41,966 nt of DNA from positions 1-41,966 of the forward strand of contig CAZPDM010000031.1 in NCBI GenBank assembly GCA_964585305.1, given 5' to 3'. The notes under the pieces are model-generated. The model had not been told where the DNA came from. It made no database searches and saw nothing but the letters and a program-made list of their open reading frames with translations. The position numbers were made by a program, and so were the translations under genes. The stretch comes from CAZPDM01 sp964585305. Its GTDB lineage: Bacteria > Planctomycetota > Uabimicrobiia > Uabimicrobiales > JABWCH01. Shown piece by piece: positions 17,137 through 24,527 of the stretch. Within the stretch, counting starts at the first letter, position 1, and each line of letters begins with the position of its first letter.

Positions 17137-17949
17137 ATGAAAATTACAAGTATTAGTTGCTTAAAACCAATTATTTGGGAAGCTGGAAATATTGCAAAAA
17201 AAGGGCAAAATAATGTATTTAGAGCTTATAAAGAAGATTCTTCCATCCTTACTGAAATGGATAAACATTTAGATACATTATTAACCCAAGCAATTTTAGA
17301 AAAATTTCCCCAAGCTAATGTCATTTCAGAAGAAAATACTAGAGAATTTGATCCTAATAAACCATATACTTTTACCATTGACCCAATTGACGGAACAGAT
17401 GCTTTTAGTCAAGGTATGTCCGGATGGTGTGTAGCAGTTGGTTTATTGGATAGTCAATTTAAACCTATAGCTTCAATAGTATATGCTCCACAATGGGGAG
17501 AAGGGAAATTTCTTTTCGCAGACATTTTACAGCCAGTAACATGCAATGATATTCCATTGCCTATTCCTTGTCCTATTTCCGAAATTTCTAAAGTATCCCA
17601 AATTATGGTAAGTTCTTATAGTCATAAGACTTTTAATTTTCATAATTTTCCAGGAAAAGTTCGTAATATTGGTAGCGGAGTGCTACATTTATGTAGCCCA
17701 GCATTACATTGCGGGATTATAGCTAGTTTCCTAGAACGTGCTTTTATTTGGGATTTAGTTCCTGGTCATGCTGTTGCTCAAGCTATGGGAATGGAGATGC
17801 AATATTGGAACAATAATAATCAATCTTTAAAAACTTATGAAAATTTAGTAAATAGAACAAAATCTTCTGATCATGTATTAGTAGGTCTTTCTTCAAACTT
17901 ATCTAAACTACGCAAGTATATTTTAGAACAACATAGCAACACTTTTTAA
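17137..17949 (+). CDS. Inositol monophosphatase-family (CysQ-like) phosphatase
   Basis: I start the protein at the ATG at 17137 (MKITSISCLKPIIWEAG), giving 270 residues; the frame extends to a TTG at 17032 but that adds an unlikely Phe-rich leader. The Mg2+-binding signature FTIDPIDGTDAFSQG and the preceding VISEEN acidic site are clear, as is the C-terminal AFIWDLVPGHAVAQAMG motif. These define the IMPase/FBPase-like fold, which removes phosphate from inositol phosphates, 3'-phosphoadenosine 5'-phosphate or sugar phosphates. The CysQ-type (PAP phosphatase) group fits best, but substrate is not certain. It is a single gene, divergent from pnt, with no clear ribosome site. Confidence 0.82.
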   Translation: MKITSISCLKPIIWEAGNIAKKGQNNVFRAYKEDSSILTEMDKHLDTLLTQAILEKFPQANVISEENTREFDPNKPYTFTIDPIDGTDAFSQGMSGWCVAVGLLDSQFKPIASIVYAPQWGEGKFLFADILQPVTCNDIPLPIPCPISEISKVSQIMVSSYSHKTFNFHNFPGKVRNIGSGVLHLCSPALHCGIIASFLERAFIWDLVPGHAVAQAMGMEMQYWNNNNQSLKTYENLVNRTKSSDHVLVGLSSNLSKLRKYILEQHSNTF

Positions 17950-18055
17950 TGATTGTACTAAATATTTTTTAAATTTTTAAAATACTTTAAAATTATTTTA
18001 AATAGCTAATTTTTATAAATGTTGCCACTTTGAAAAAAATTTCACTAGGAAAAAA

Positions 18056-19453
18056 ATGATGGAAATTTTAATTGTGGATGATGAAGCAGCAATACGAGAT
18101 ATTCTTTTCAGTGTACTTCAAAGCGAAGGGTATAATGTTCATACCGCAAGAAATGGAGAAGAAGGATTAGCTCTTTTTTTGAGACATCCTATGGATATGG
18201 TAATTACAGATTTAAAAATGCCAGGTATGAGTGGACTAGATTTTTTAGCTAAAATTTTAGAAATAGCACCCTTAACTTTGGCTATTGTCATTACTGGTTA
18301 TGGTAGTATTCCCGATGCCGTTACCGCTATTAAACTTGGTGCCATAGATTTTATAGAAAAACCATTTGCTTTAGAAAATATTCCTAAAAAAATTCAAGAA
18401 GTTTTCGATCGACAAAATTTACCTGATACCAATTCAACACGAGACAGATTTGGTTGTCTTATTGGCAATAGCAAAGCCATGCAAAATCTCTACAGTATGA
18501 TTGAAAAAGTTGCTCTTTCTGACGCTTCTATTTTAATTTTAGGAGAAAGTGGTACAGGAAAAGACTTAGTAGCTCAAGAAATACATGAACACAGCCGTCG
18601 TAGCAAAGAACCATTTGTAGTTGTAAATTGTGCTGCTTTAGTTCCTTCATTATTAGAAGATGAGCTATTTGGCCATGTAAAAGGGGCATTTACAGGTGCT
18701 CAACTATCTAAACGTGGACGCTTTGAGCTAGCTAATAATGGAACAATTTTTCTGGATGAAATTGGAGAAGTACCTATCAATTTACAAAGCAAGCTTCTTC
18801 GTGTATTGCAAGAAAAAGCTATTGAACGAGTTGGCTCAACTGAAAAACTATCCGTGAATGTAAGATTTTTGGCGGCTACAAATCGTGATTTGCAAACACT
18901 ACTAGGAGACGGGCAATTCAGGGAAGATTTATACTATCGTTTAAATGTAGTAAGTTTAAAAATTCCTCCCCTACGCGAAAGGAAATCAGATATTTCTTTA
19001 ATTGCACAATATTATCTTGATTATTATTCTCAAGAGCTTAATAAAAAAATTAAATTTTCTCCTGAAACTTTAGTCCGTCTTCAAAATTTTTCTTGGCCTG
19101 GTAATGTAAGGCAATTACAAAATGTTATTCATCGCGGAGCAATTTTAGTTGAAGGAGATACTTTTACTCCTAGCCAATTAGGTCCGGATCTCTATGATAC
19201 AGGGAAAAAAAAGCTAATAGAAGCCAATTTAAATATGCAAAATGTTTCTTTATTAGAATCTCCTAAACCTCAATCTTCTCCTTCTGGAGAAAATATGGTT
19301 GAATATTTGGAAGATATTGAAAAAAATAGCATCTTGCAAGCATTAGAAGCATGTCATTGGAATCAAACAAAAACGGCACTAAAATTAGGATTGAAACGAA
19401 CCGCTTTACAATATAAAATGAAAAAATATGATTTAAAACGGCCAGAACATTAA
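18056..19453 (+). CDS. NtrC-type sigma-54-dependent response regulator
   Basis: The 465-residue protein has a receiver domain (about 2-120) with the acidic pair D8-D9, phosphoacceptor D52 in ITDLKMPG and Lys in FIEKPF. A sigma-54 AAA+ domain follows, with Walker A GESGTGKD from residue 163, the sigma-54 contact loop GAFTGA at 210-215, and Walker B FLDEIGE. A Fis-type helix-turn-helix (about 420-462, LEACHWNQTKTALKLGLKRT) ends it. Phosphorylated, it would hydrolyse ATP to open sigma-54 promoters. No histidine kinase gene is adjacent. AGGA lies before two tandem ATGs (18056, 18059); either may be used. It is 20 bp upstream of sucA and probably co-transcribed with it, which is unusual. Confidence 0.95.
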   Translation: MMEILIVDDEAAIRDILFSVLQSEGYNVHTARNGEEGLALFLRHPMDMVITDLKMPGMSGLDFLAKILEIAPLTLAIVITGYGSIPDAVTAIKLGAIDFIEKPFALENIPKKIQEVFDRQNLPDTNSTRDRFGCLIGNSKAMQNLYSMIEKVALSDASILILGESGTGKDLVAQEIHEHSRRSKEPFVVVNCAALVPSLLEDELFGHVKGAFTGAQLSKRGRFELANNGTIFLDEIGEVPINLQSKLLRVLQEKAIERVGSTEKLSVNVRFLAATNRDLQTLLGDGQFREDLYYRLNVVSLKIPPLRERKSDISLIAQYYLDYYSQELNKKIKFSPETLVRLQNFSWPGNVRQLQNVIHRGAILVEGDTFTPSQLGPDLYDTGKKKLIEANLNMQNVSLLESPKPQSSPSGENMVEYLEDIEKNSILQALEACHWNQTKTALKLGLKRTALQYKMKKYDLKRPEH

Positions 19454-19473
19454 AATTTTTATGGGAAATTAGA

Positions 19474-22242
19474 ATGAGACAGCTTTCTTATATGTGGGAC
19501 ATGGAGTTCATTGAAAGCCAATATCAACTATTTCAAAAAAATCCTGAAAATGTTAGTAAAGATTGGCAATATTTTTTTCAAGGCTTTGATTTAGGACTTT
19601 TTCAATCTCAGCAAAAAAAACAAAAATTTCAGGAAAACAAAACTTCACCTGAAATTTCTGATATAGATGCTATTTTAGCGTCTAAAATAGAACAAATGAT
19701 TTTTTATTATCGCCATTCTGGGCATCTTCATGCAAAAATTAACCCTCTTTATAGTGAAACTTCTCAAAAATTTCCAAATTTAGCCCAATTTGGTTTAACA
19801 GAATCCGATCTTACTAAAAAAATTCGGACCTCTTTTGGCGAATCTACAAGTTCATTTAATCAACCTGAAATTATTTTAAAAGATTTGATTGAAGATTTAC
19901 AAACTACTTACTGCCAAAGTACTGGTGTTGAATATATGCAAATCCAAGATCAGGATGCACGTATATGGCTAGCCAATACTATGGAATCTAAAAAAAATAA
20001 ACCAAATCTTACTTCGGAAGAAAAAATTCGCAATCTTCATAAACTTTATCAGGCCGGTATTTTTGAGCATTTTCTACATAATCGATATATTGGCCAAAAA
20101 CGATTTTCTTTGGAAGGATGCGAAGTTTTAATTTCTATGCTAGATGTAGCAATTGATCGTATGGTAGAATCAGGATGCCAGGAAATTGTTATTGGCATGG
20201 CACATCGTGGACGATTGAATGTATTAGTAAATACATTGTGGAAACTATACGAAGATATTTTTTGTGAATTTGATGATAACTTTGATCCGCAAACTATTGT
20301 TGGTAGCAGTGATGTCCGTTATCATAAGGGATATTTTTCTACCATGAAAACCCGTAGCGGACAAAATATAACATTGCTTCTTTCACCTAATCCCAGCCAT
20401 CTTGAAGCTGTCAACCCTGTGGTAGAAGGAATTGTGCGCGCACGTCAATTTGCAACCCAAGATAAACTTCATAACCTAGTTGTCCCTTTGCTTATTCATG
20501 GAGATGCCGCTTTTGCTGGTCAAGGTGTTGTCCCGGAAACATTGAATCTTTCTCAGTTAGAAGGTTATATAACCGGTGGTACATTACACATTATCATCAA
20601 TAACCAAATTGGATTCACTACATTACCTCAAGCATCTCGTTCTACAAAATATGCAACAGATGTTGCTAAAATGCTAATGGTACCCATTTTTCATGTAAAC
20701 GCTGAAGATTCTGAAGCGGTTTGGTATGTAATGCAATTAGCTGTTGACTATCGCATGAGATTTCATACAGATGTAATCATAGATTTGATATGCTACCGTC
20801 GTTATGGCCATAATGAATCTGATGAACCTATGTTTACTCAACCTAAAATGTATGACTTGATACAAAAAAAAGCTACAATTTATGAAATCTATGGCCAAAA
20901 ACTAAAAGAGCAAAACATTCTTTCAGAAGAAAATATTATCAAAATTCGACAAGATGTAGAACTTTGCATAGAAGAAGGATTTAAAAAAGCTCATGCAATG
21001 CAACATCAACATTCTAAGTTAGAATTCTATCCTGTTTGGAATAACTATCATGGGAAATATAGCAATTCTTTTGTACCAACAGGTTTGCCACAAGAAATAT
21101 TATTAAAATTATCTCATCAAGTCAATGAATTTCCTTCAAATTTTCATCTTCATCCTAAATTAAAAAAAGTTTTTGAAAAAAGATTGTTAGCTTGGCAAAC
21201 TGGAATCGGCATAGATTGGTCTAATGCAGAATCTATGGCATTTGCAACTTTATTGCATGAAGGACAACATATAAGGTTTACAGGGCAAGACACCAGGCGT
21301 GGGACATTTAGCCAAAGACATGCAGCCCTCTATGACTTTGAAGATGGAAAATGCTATATACCTTTGCAAAGTTTATATACAAACAAGTTTGAAATTTATG
21401 ACAGCCCTCTTTCAGAGGAAGCAGTTTTATCATTTGAATATGGATATTCTCTTACACATCCACAATATTTAGTAATATGGGAAGCTCAATTTGGAGATTT
21501 TGCTAATGGAGCACAAGTAGTTGTTGATCAATTTATTTCGAGTGGTGAAAGTAAATGGAATTGCTTTTCTGGTATTGTCATGCTTTTGCCACATGGATAT
21601 GAAGGGCAAGGTCCAGAACATTCTAGTGCACGATTAGAGCGGTATCTATCTTTATGCGCCGAAGATAATATGCAAATTTGCAATATTACAACGCCCGCAC
21701 AATATTTTCATATTCTTCGCCGCCAAATTTGTCGCGAAAATGTTCGCAAACCCTTAATTATTATGACTCCTAAAAGTTTGCTCCGACATCCACAAGTTGC
21801 TTCCTCTATAATAGATTTTTGTGAAAATACTGGATTTCAAGAAGTTTTAGATGATGAGAATATTACTCCTAATAATATAGAAAAGATTATTTTTTGTAGT
21901 GGTAAAATTTATTACGACTTGCTTGCATTCCGCAGTCGTAAAAATGTTAAAAATACAGCTATTCTAAGAATAGAACAACTTTATCCTTTTCCCATGCAGC
22001 AAATTCAAAAAATTTTGGAAAAATATCATAAGATAAAACAATATTTTTGGGTACAAGAAGAACCTCAGAATATGGGAGCATGGCTTTATATCCAACAGTA
22101 TTTACAAGAATCAATTAGTGTACAAACAACGCATTCAAAAATTATTTATATTGGACGTTCTGACAGTGCAAGTCCTGCGACGGGGAGTTCCAAAATTCAC
22201 GAACAAGAACAACGTTGCATTCTTGAAGGATCATTCTTATAA
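19474..22242 (+). CDS. sucA: 2-oxoglutarate dehydrogenase E1 component
   Basis: At 922 residues it has the full length of a thiamin-diphosphate-dependent E1o. The N-terminus (FIESQYQLFQKNPENVSKDW) is the conserved E2-interacting segment. Active-site motifs are intact: GMAHRGRLNVLVN, RYHKGY, HGDAAFAGQGVV for ThDP/Mg2+ binding, and INNQIGFTT. It decarboxylates 2-oxoglutarate and reductively succinylates the lipoyl group of E2 in the TCA cycle. The E2 (sucB) and E3 (lpd) genes are not beside it, unlike in most bacteria; the E2-like protein at 27679-28521 lacks a lipoyl domain and cannot stand in. GGGA lies upstream of the ATG. Confidence 0.97.
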   Translation: MRQLSYMWDMEFIESQYQLFQKNPENVSKDWQYFFQGFDLGLFQSQQKKQKFQENKTSPEISDIDAILASKIEQMIFYYRHSGHLHAKINPLYSETSQKFPNLAQFGLTESDLTKKIRTSFGESTSSFNQPEIILKDLIEDLQTTYCQSTGVEYMQIQDQDARIWLANTMESKKNKPNLTSEEKIRNLHKLYQAGIFEHFLHNRYIGQKRFSLEGCEVLISMLDVAIDRMVESGCQEIVIGMAHRGRLNVLVNTLWKLYEDIFCEFDDNFDPQTIVGSSDVRYHKGYFSTMKTRSGQNITLLLSPNPSHLEAVNPVVEGIVRARQFATQDKLHNLVVPLLIHGDAAFAGQGVVPETLNLSQLEGYITGGTLHIIINNQIGFTTLPQASRSTKYATDVAKMLMVPIFHVNAEDSEAVWYVMQLAVDYRMRFHTDVIIDLICYRRYGHNESDEPMFTQPKMYDLIQKKATIYEIYGQKLKEQNILSEENIIKIRQDVELCIEEGFKKAHAMQHQHSKLEFYPVWNNYHGKYSNSFVPTGLPQEILLKLSHQVNEFPSNFHLHPKLKKVFEKRLLAWQTGIGIDWSNAESMAFATLLHEGQHIRFTGQDTRRGTFSQRHAALYDFEDGKCYIPLQSLYTNKFEIYDSPLSEEAVLSFEYGYSLTHPQYLVIWEAQFGDFANGAQVVVDQFISSGESKWNCFSGIVMLLPHGYEGQGPEHSSARLERYLSLCAEDNMQICNITTPAQYFHILRRQICRENVRKPLIIMTPKSLLRHPQVASSIIDFCENTGFQEVLDDENITPNNIEKIIFCSGKIYYDLLAFRSRKNVKNTAILRIEQLYPFPMQQIQKILEKYHKIKQYFWVQEEPQNMGAWLYIQQYLQESISVQTTHSKIIYIGRSDSASPATGSSKIHEQEQRCILEGSFL

Positions 22243-22250
22243 TTTTGCTT

Positions 22251-22279
22251 TCCAAACTCCTTAATTACAGGAGTTTGGA
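22251..22279 (+). other. Hairpin between sucA and transporter gene
   Basis: CCAAACTCCT (22252-22261) and AGGAGTTTGG (22269-22278) form a 10-bp stem with a 7-nt loop directly after sucA. No T tract follows, so it is not a typical terminator. It may stabilise the sucA mRNA end or limit read-through into the transporter gene. Confidence 0.5.
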
Positions 22280-22304
22280 GATTAGTGAAATATGGAAAAC
22301 ATCT

Positions 22305-23279
22305 ATGGATTTAAAAAAATTTTTTATTTTATTTTTTTGTGTTTTTTCTTTATCTCAAGCAGGAAATATTATTTTGTTATGTGGAACAGGAACTCCTGGA
22401 TTTGATTTTGTTCCAGTTCATCCCTATACAATTGCTTTTTATCGCTTGGCACTTGCATTTTTAATTTTTTTGCCATTTGGTTTAAAAGCTACTATTACAA
22501 ATATCAAAAACAGTGATAGAAAGACGCTGATAAAAGTTATATCAATGGGGTTAATCTTTGCTTTCCATCTTATTTTTTGGATTAAAGCCGTTCACTATAC
22601 TAAAGTTGCCAATGCAGCGATTTGCTATTCTATTTTACCAGTATTCATCTCTATCGGTGCTTATTGGCTGTGGAAAGAGCAATTACACAAAAATATTTTT
22701 ATAGCTATTTTTGCAGGGATTATTGGAATATTTTTAGTTGGATATAATGATTTCTCTACTTCTTTAAATGATTTAATAGGCGATATTTTTTCCATGATTT
22801 CTGCTCTTTTATTTGCTGTATATTTTCTCATTGGAAAATCTGTTCGTGAGAATAAAGATAATTTATTTATTATGATATTTGTTTACCTCTTTAGCTCGAT
22901 TATGGCATTCATCATGGTAACTACAACTTGGACAAACTCTTATCAATTAAATAATTCATCCAATATAATAGCTCCAATTTGGGGTTTTAATACTAAAACT
23001 TGGGTTGGATTTTTTTTATTGGCTATTGTTCCAACGATTTTAGGACATGCTATTTTTATTTACATTTCAAAATATTTTAAAGCAAATGTTACTTCAACTT
23101 TTATTTTATTAGAGCCTGTTTTCGCAGGATTTATCGCTTATTTGGCGTATAATCAGCAAATTACTATCTTGACTTTTATAGGCTATGTATGTATTATAAT
23201 AGGACTATCTTTTTTGACTTGGACGCAGGCTCAAGTCAAAGAGGAACAGCAAAAACAAAAGGTATCAACCACAGAATAA
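22305..23279 (+). CDS. EamA/DMT-family transporter
   Basis: I start at the ATG at 22305 (MDLKKFFILFFCVFSL), which leads directly into the first membrane helix and gives 324 residues; the longer frame begins with an unsupported TTG. There are about ten hydrophobic segments in two EamA repeats. The first repeat contains HPYTIAFYRLALAFLIFLPF and ANAAICYSILPVFISIGAYW. The second ends with FILLEPVFAGFIAYLAYNQQ and is followed by a charged tail. Such proteins usually export amino acids, nucleosides or other metabolites across the inner membrane. Substrate is unknown. It lies between sucA and the PD-(D/E)XK-like gene in a likely operon. Confidence 0.88.
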   Translation: MDLKKFFILFFCVFSLSQAGNIILLCGTGTPGFDFVPVHPYTIAFYRLALAFLIFLPFGLKATITNIKNSDRKTLIKVISMGLIFAFHLIFWIKAVHYTKVANAAICYSILPVFISIGAYWLWKEQLHKNIFIAIFAGIIGIFLVGYNDFSTSLNDLIGDIFSMISALLFAVYFLIGKSVRENKDNLFIMIFVYLFSSIMAFIMVTTTWTNSYQLNNSSNIIAPIWGFNTKTWVGFFLLAIVPTILGHAIFIYISKYFKANVTSTFILLEPVFAGFIAYLAYNQQITILTFIGYVCIIIGLSFLTWTQAQVKEEQQKQKVSTTE

Positions 23280-23290
23280 GAGGGAATTTA

Positions 23291-23962
23291 ATGTCCTACT
23301 CAAAATTTGATTTTAGTCTTGCTGTCGATAAATTAAAAATAGACTGGATTCGCCCCAAACGAAGATTAGAGTTATATCAAAATCTTATACAAGAATTTCC
23401 AAAATCTTCTCAACTTTCTCCTTCTGAAGAGTTTCAAAAAGATTTAAATTTTGCTCTAGATTTTTATCAAAATACGGCCGTTCATCCTGAAAAAATGCTG
23501 GACAGTCTATTTATATGGCAATTTTTACATGAAGTTTGGAAAAACCATAATAATCTTCAAATTTGGCAAGAGATGGCATTGGATGCAGATATTACACAAG
23601 ATCTAGTTGGTAAACCAGATTATTTTGCTACCATTAAAAGTCCATTCCCAAAAGCACCGTATTTACTTATTGTTGATGTTTGCCGCGAAGACTTTGATCA
23701 AGGATGGGGACAAACTTTAGCGGCTATGCGTGGCGGGCAAATTTTAAATGAAAAAGCTGGTTTAAAAAATGTTGCCATTTATGGGATTGTTACTAGTGGA
23801 ATTTTTTGGCAATTTGGTAAATTGCAAGAAGATAAATTTGCTATGTATCCAGAAGGATTTATTAGTGTTTTTGATACTTCACAACCTATAGAACGTATCC
23901 TAGGTATTCTTAATAAAATTTTCTCTGAAAGTGATAAGATTGCGGATTCTCAATCTAAATAG
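23291..23962 (+). CDS. PD-(D/E)XK-like fold protein, catalytic Lys replaced
   Basis: The start is the ATG at 23291, which has AGGGA six bases upstream; the frame extends upstream into the transporter gene without support. In this 223-residue protein, residues 100-178 match the core of a restriction-endonuclease-like family: GKPDYF (D110), LLIVDVCREDF (D129), GWGQTLAAM (Q141), then NVAIYGIVTSGIFWQFGKL. In that family the central strand normally reads VEAK or similar with a catalytic Lys. Here the equivalent position appears to be Cys131, so nuclease activity is doubtful. Function is unknown. It is the last gene of the sucA group. Confidence 0.6.
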   Translation: MSYSKFDFSLAVDKLKIDWIRPKRRLELYQNLIQEFPKSSQLSPSEEFQKDLNFALDFYQNTAVHPEKMLDSLFIWQFLHEVWKNHNNLQIWQEMALDADITQDLVGKPDYFATIKSPFPKAPYLLIVDVCREDFDQGWGQTLAAMRGGQILNEKAGLKNVAIYGIVTSGIFWQFGKLQEDKFAMYPEGFISVFDTSQPIERILGILNKIFSESDKIADSQSK

Positions 23963-23982
23963 CAAAATTTGCCAATGAACTT

Positions 23983-24003
23983 GCTTGCCGTTTATCGGCA
24001 AGC
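23983..24003 (+). terminator. Probable intrinsic terminator
   Basis: GCTTGCCG/CGGCAAGC form an 8-bp GC-rich stem with loop TTTAT, followed after four bases by ATTTTTC. It sits 20 bp beyond the stop of the PD-(D/E)XK-like gene and probably ends the sucA operon. Confidence 0.65.
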
Positions 24004-24054
24004 GTGAATTTTTCTAATAAAAAATAGGAAAAGTTTAAAAAACTTTAGTCATAT

Positions 24055-24477
24055 ATGGATAAAAAATTTAAAATTCAAATTATTCGACCATCCGGCATTT
24101 ATTATCAAAATTCTGTTTTAGAGTTAGTTTTTCCAGCTCATGATGGATTACGAGCGATTTTATATAACCATGCTCCATTTATATGTTTGGCTGGCAATGG
24201 AATTGTGCGTTTACAAAAAAATGATGAAACGTATGATTATTTTTATATGCGTAATGGTGTACTAAGTGTTCAAGATAACCAGGTTTCTATTTTAACAGAA
24301 TCAATACTATCTCCTAAAGATATTGATAGAAAAAAAATTGAAGAAGAATTGGAATTAAAGCAGAACACTCCACCTAGTGTTGTATATCCAGCCGAACAAA
24401 GATCGCAGGACATTCAGCATCTCAAATATCAATTAGAGCTTTTAGATTTATCTCAGCAAGTTTTATCTGCTGCTTAA
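24055..24477 (+). CDS. atpC: F-type ATP synthase epsilon subunit-like protein
   Basis: This 140-residue protein has the epsilon subunit layout. An N-terminal beta-sandwich (about 5-85) carries FKIQIIRPSGIYYQNSV, VFPAHDGLRAILYNHAPFI and YMRNGVLSVQDNQVSILTES, followed by a helical C-terminal part. In F1Fo-ATPase this subunit sits on the central stalk, couples rotation to catalysis and inhibits ATP hydrolysis. No other atp genes are in the window, which is unusual since atpC normally follows atpD. It may be a displaced atpC, as found in genomes with scattered atp genes, or a paralogue. It precedes the kinase gene by 50 bp. The ribosome site is weak. Confidence 0.8.
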   Translation: MDKKFKIQIIRPSGIYYQNSVLELVFPAHDGLRAILYNHAPFICLAGNGIVRLQKNDETYDYFYMRNGVLSVQDNQVSILTESILSPKDIDRKKIEEELELKQNTPPSVVYPAEQRSQDIQHLKYQLELLDLSQQVLSAA

Positions 24478-24527
24478 CAATAGGGATTTTGACAACAGAA
24501 ACTTTCGCTATTTCATAGGATGATTAT

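Noticed and set aside
18056..19453. Possible two-component pair with a neighbouring histidine kinase
   Set aside because: No histidine kinase (H-box, HATPase_c) is encoded anywhere in the window; only the response regulator is present.
23969..23984. Sigma-54-like promoter (TGCCAATGAACTTGC) before the epsilon-like gene
   Set aside because: Spacing is right, but the nearly invariant GG at -24 is GC, and the site runs into the terminator hairpin of the preceding operon.
24489..24494. TTGACA -35 match before the Ser/Thr kinase gene
   Set aside because: No acceptable -10 at 16-18 bp; the position would overlap the kinase ribosome site.
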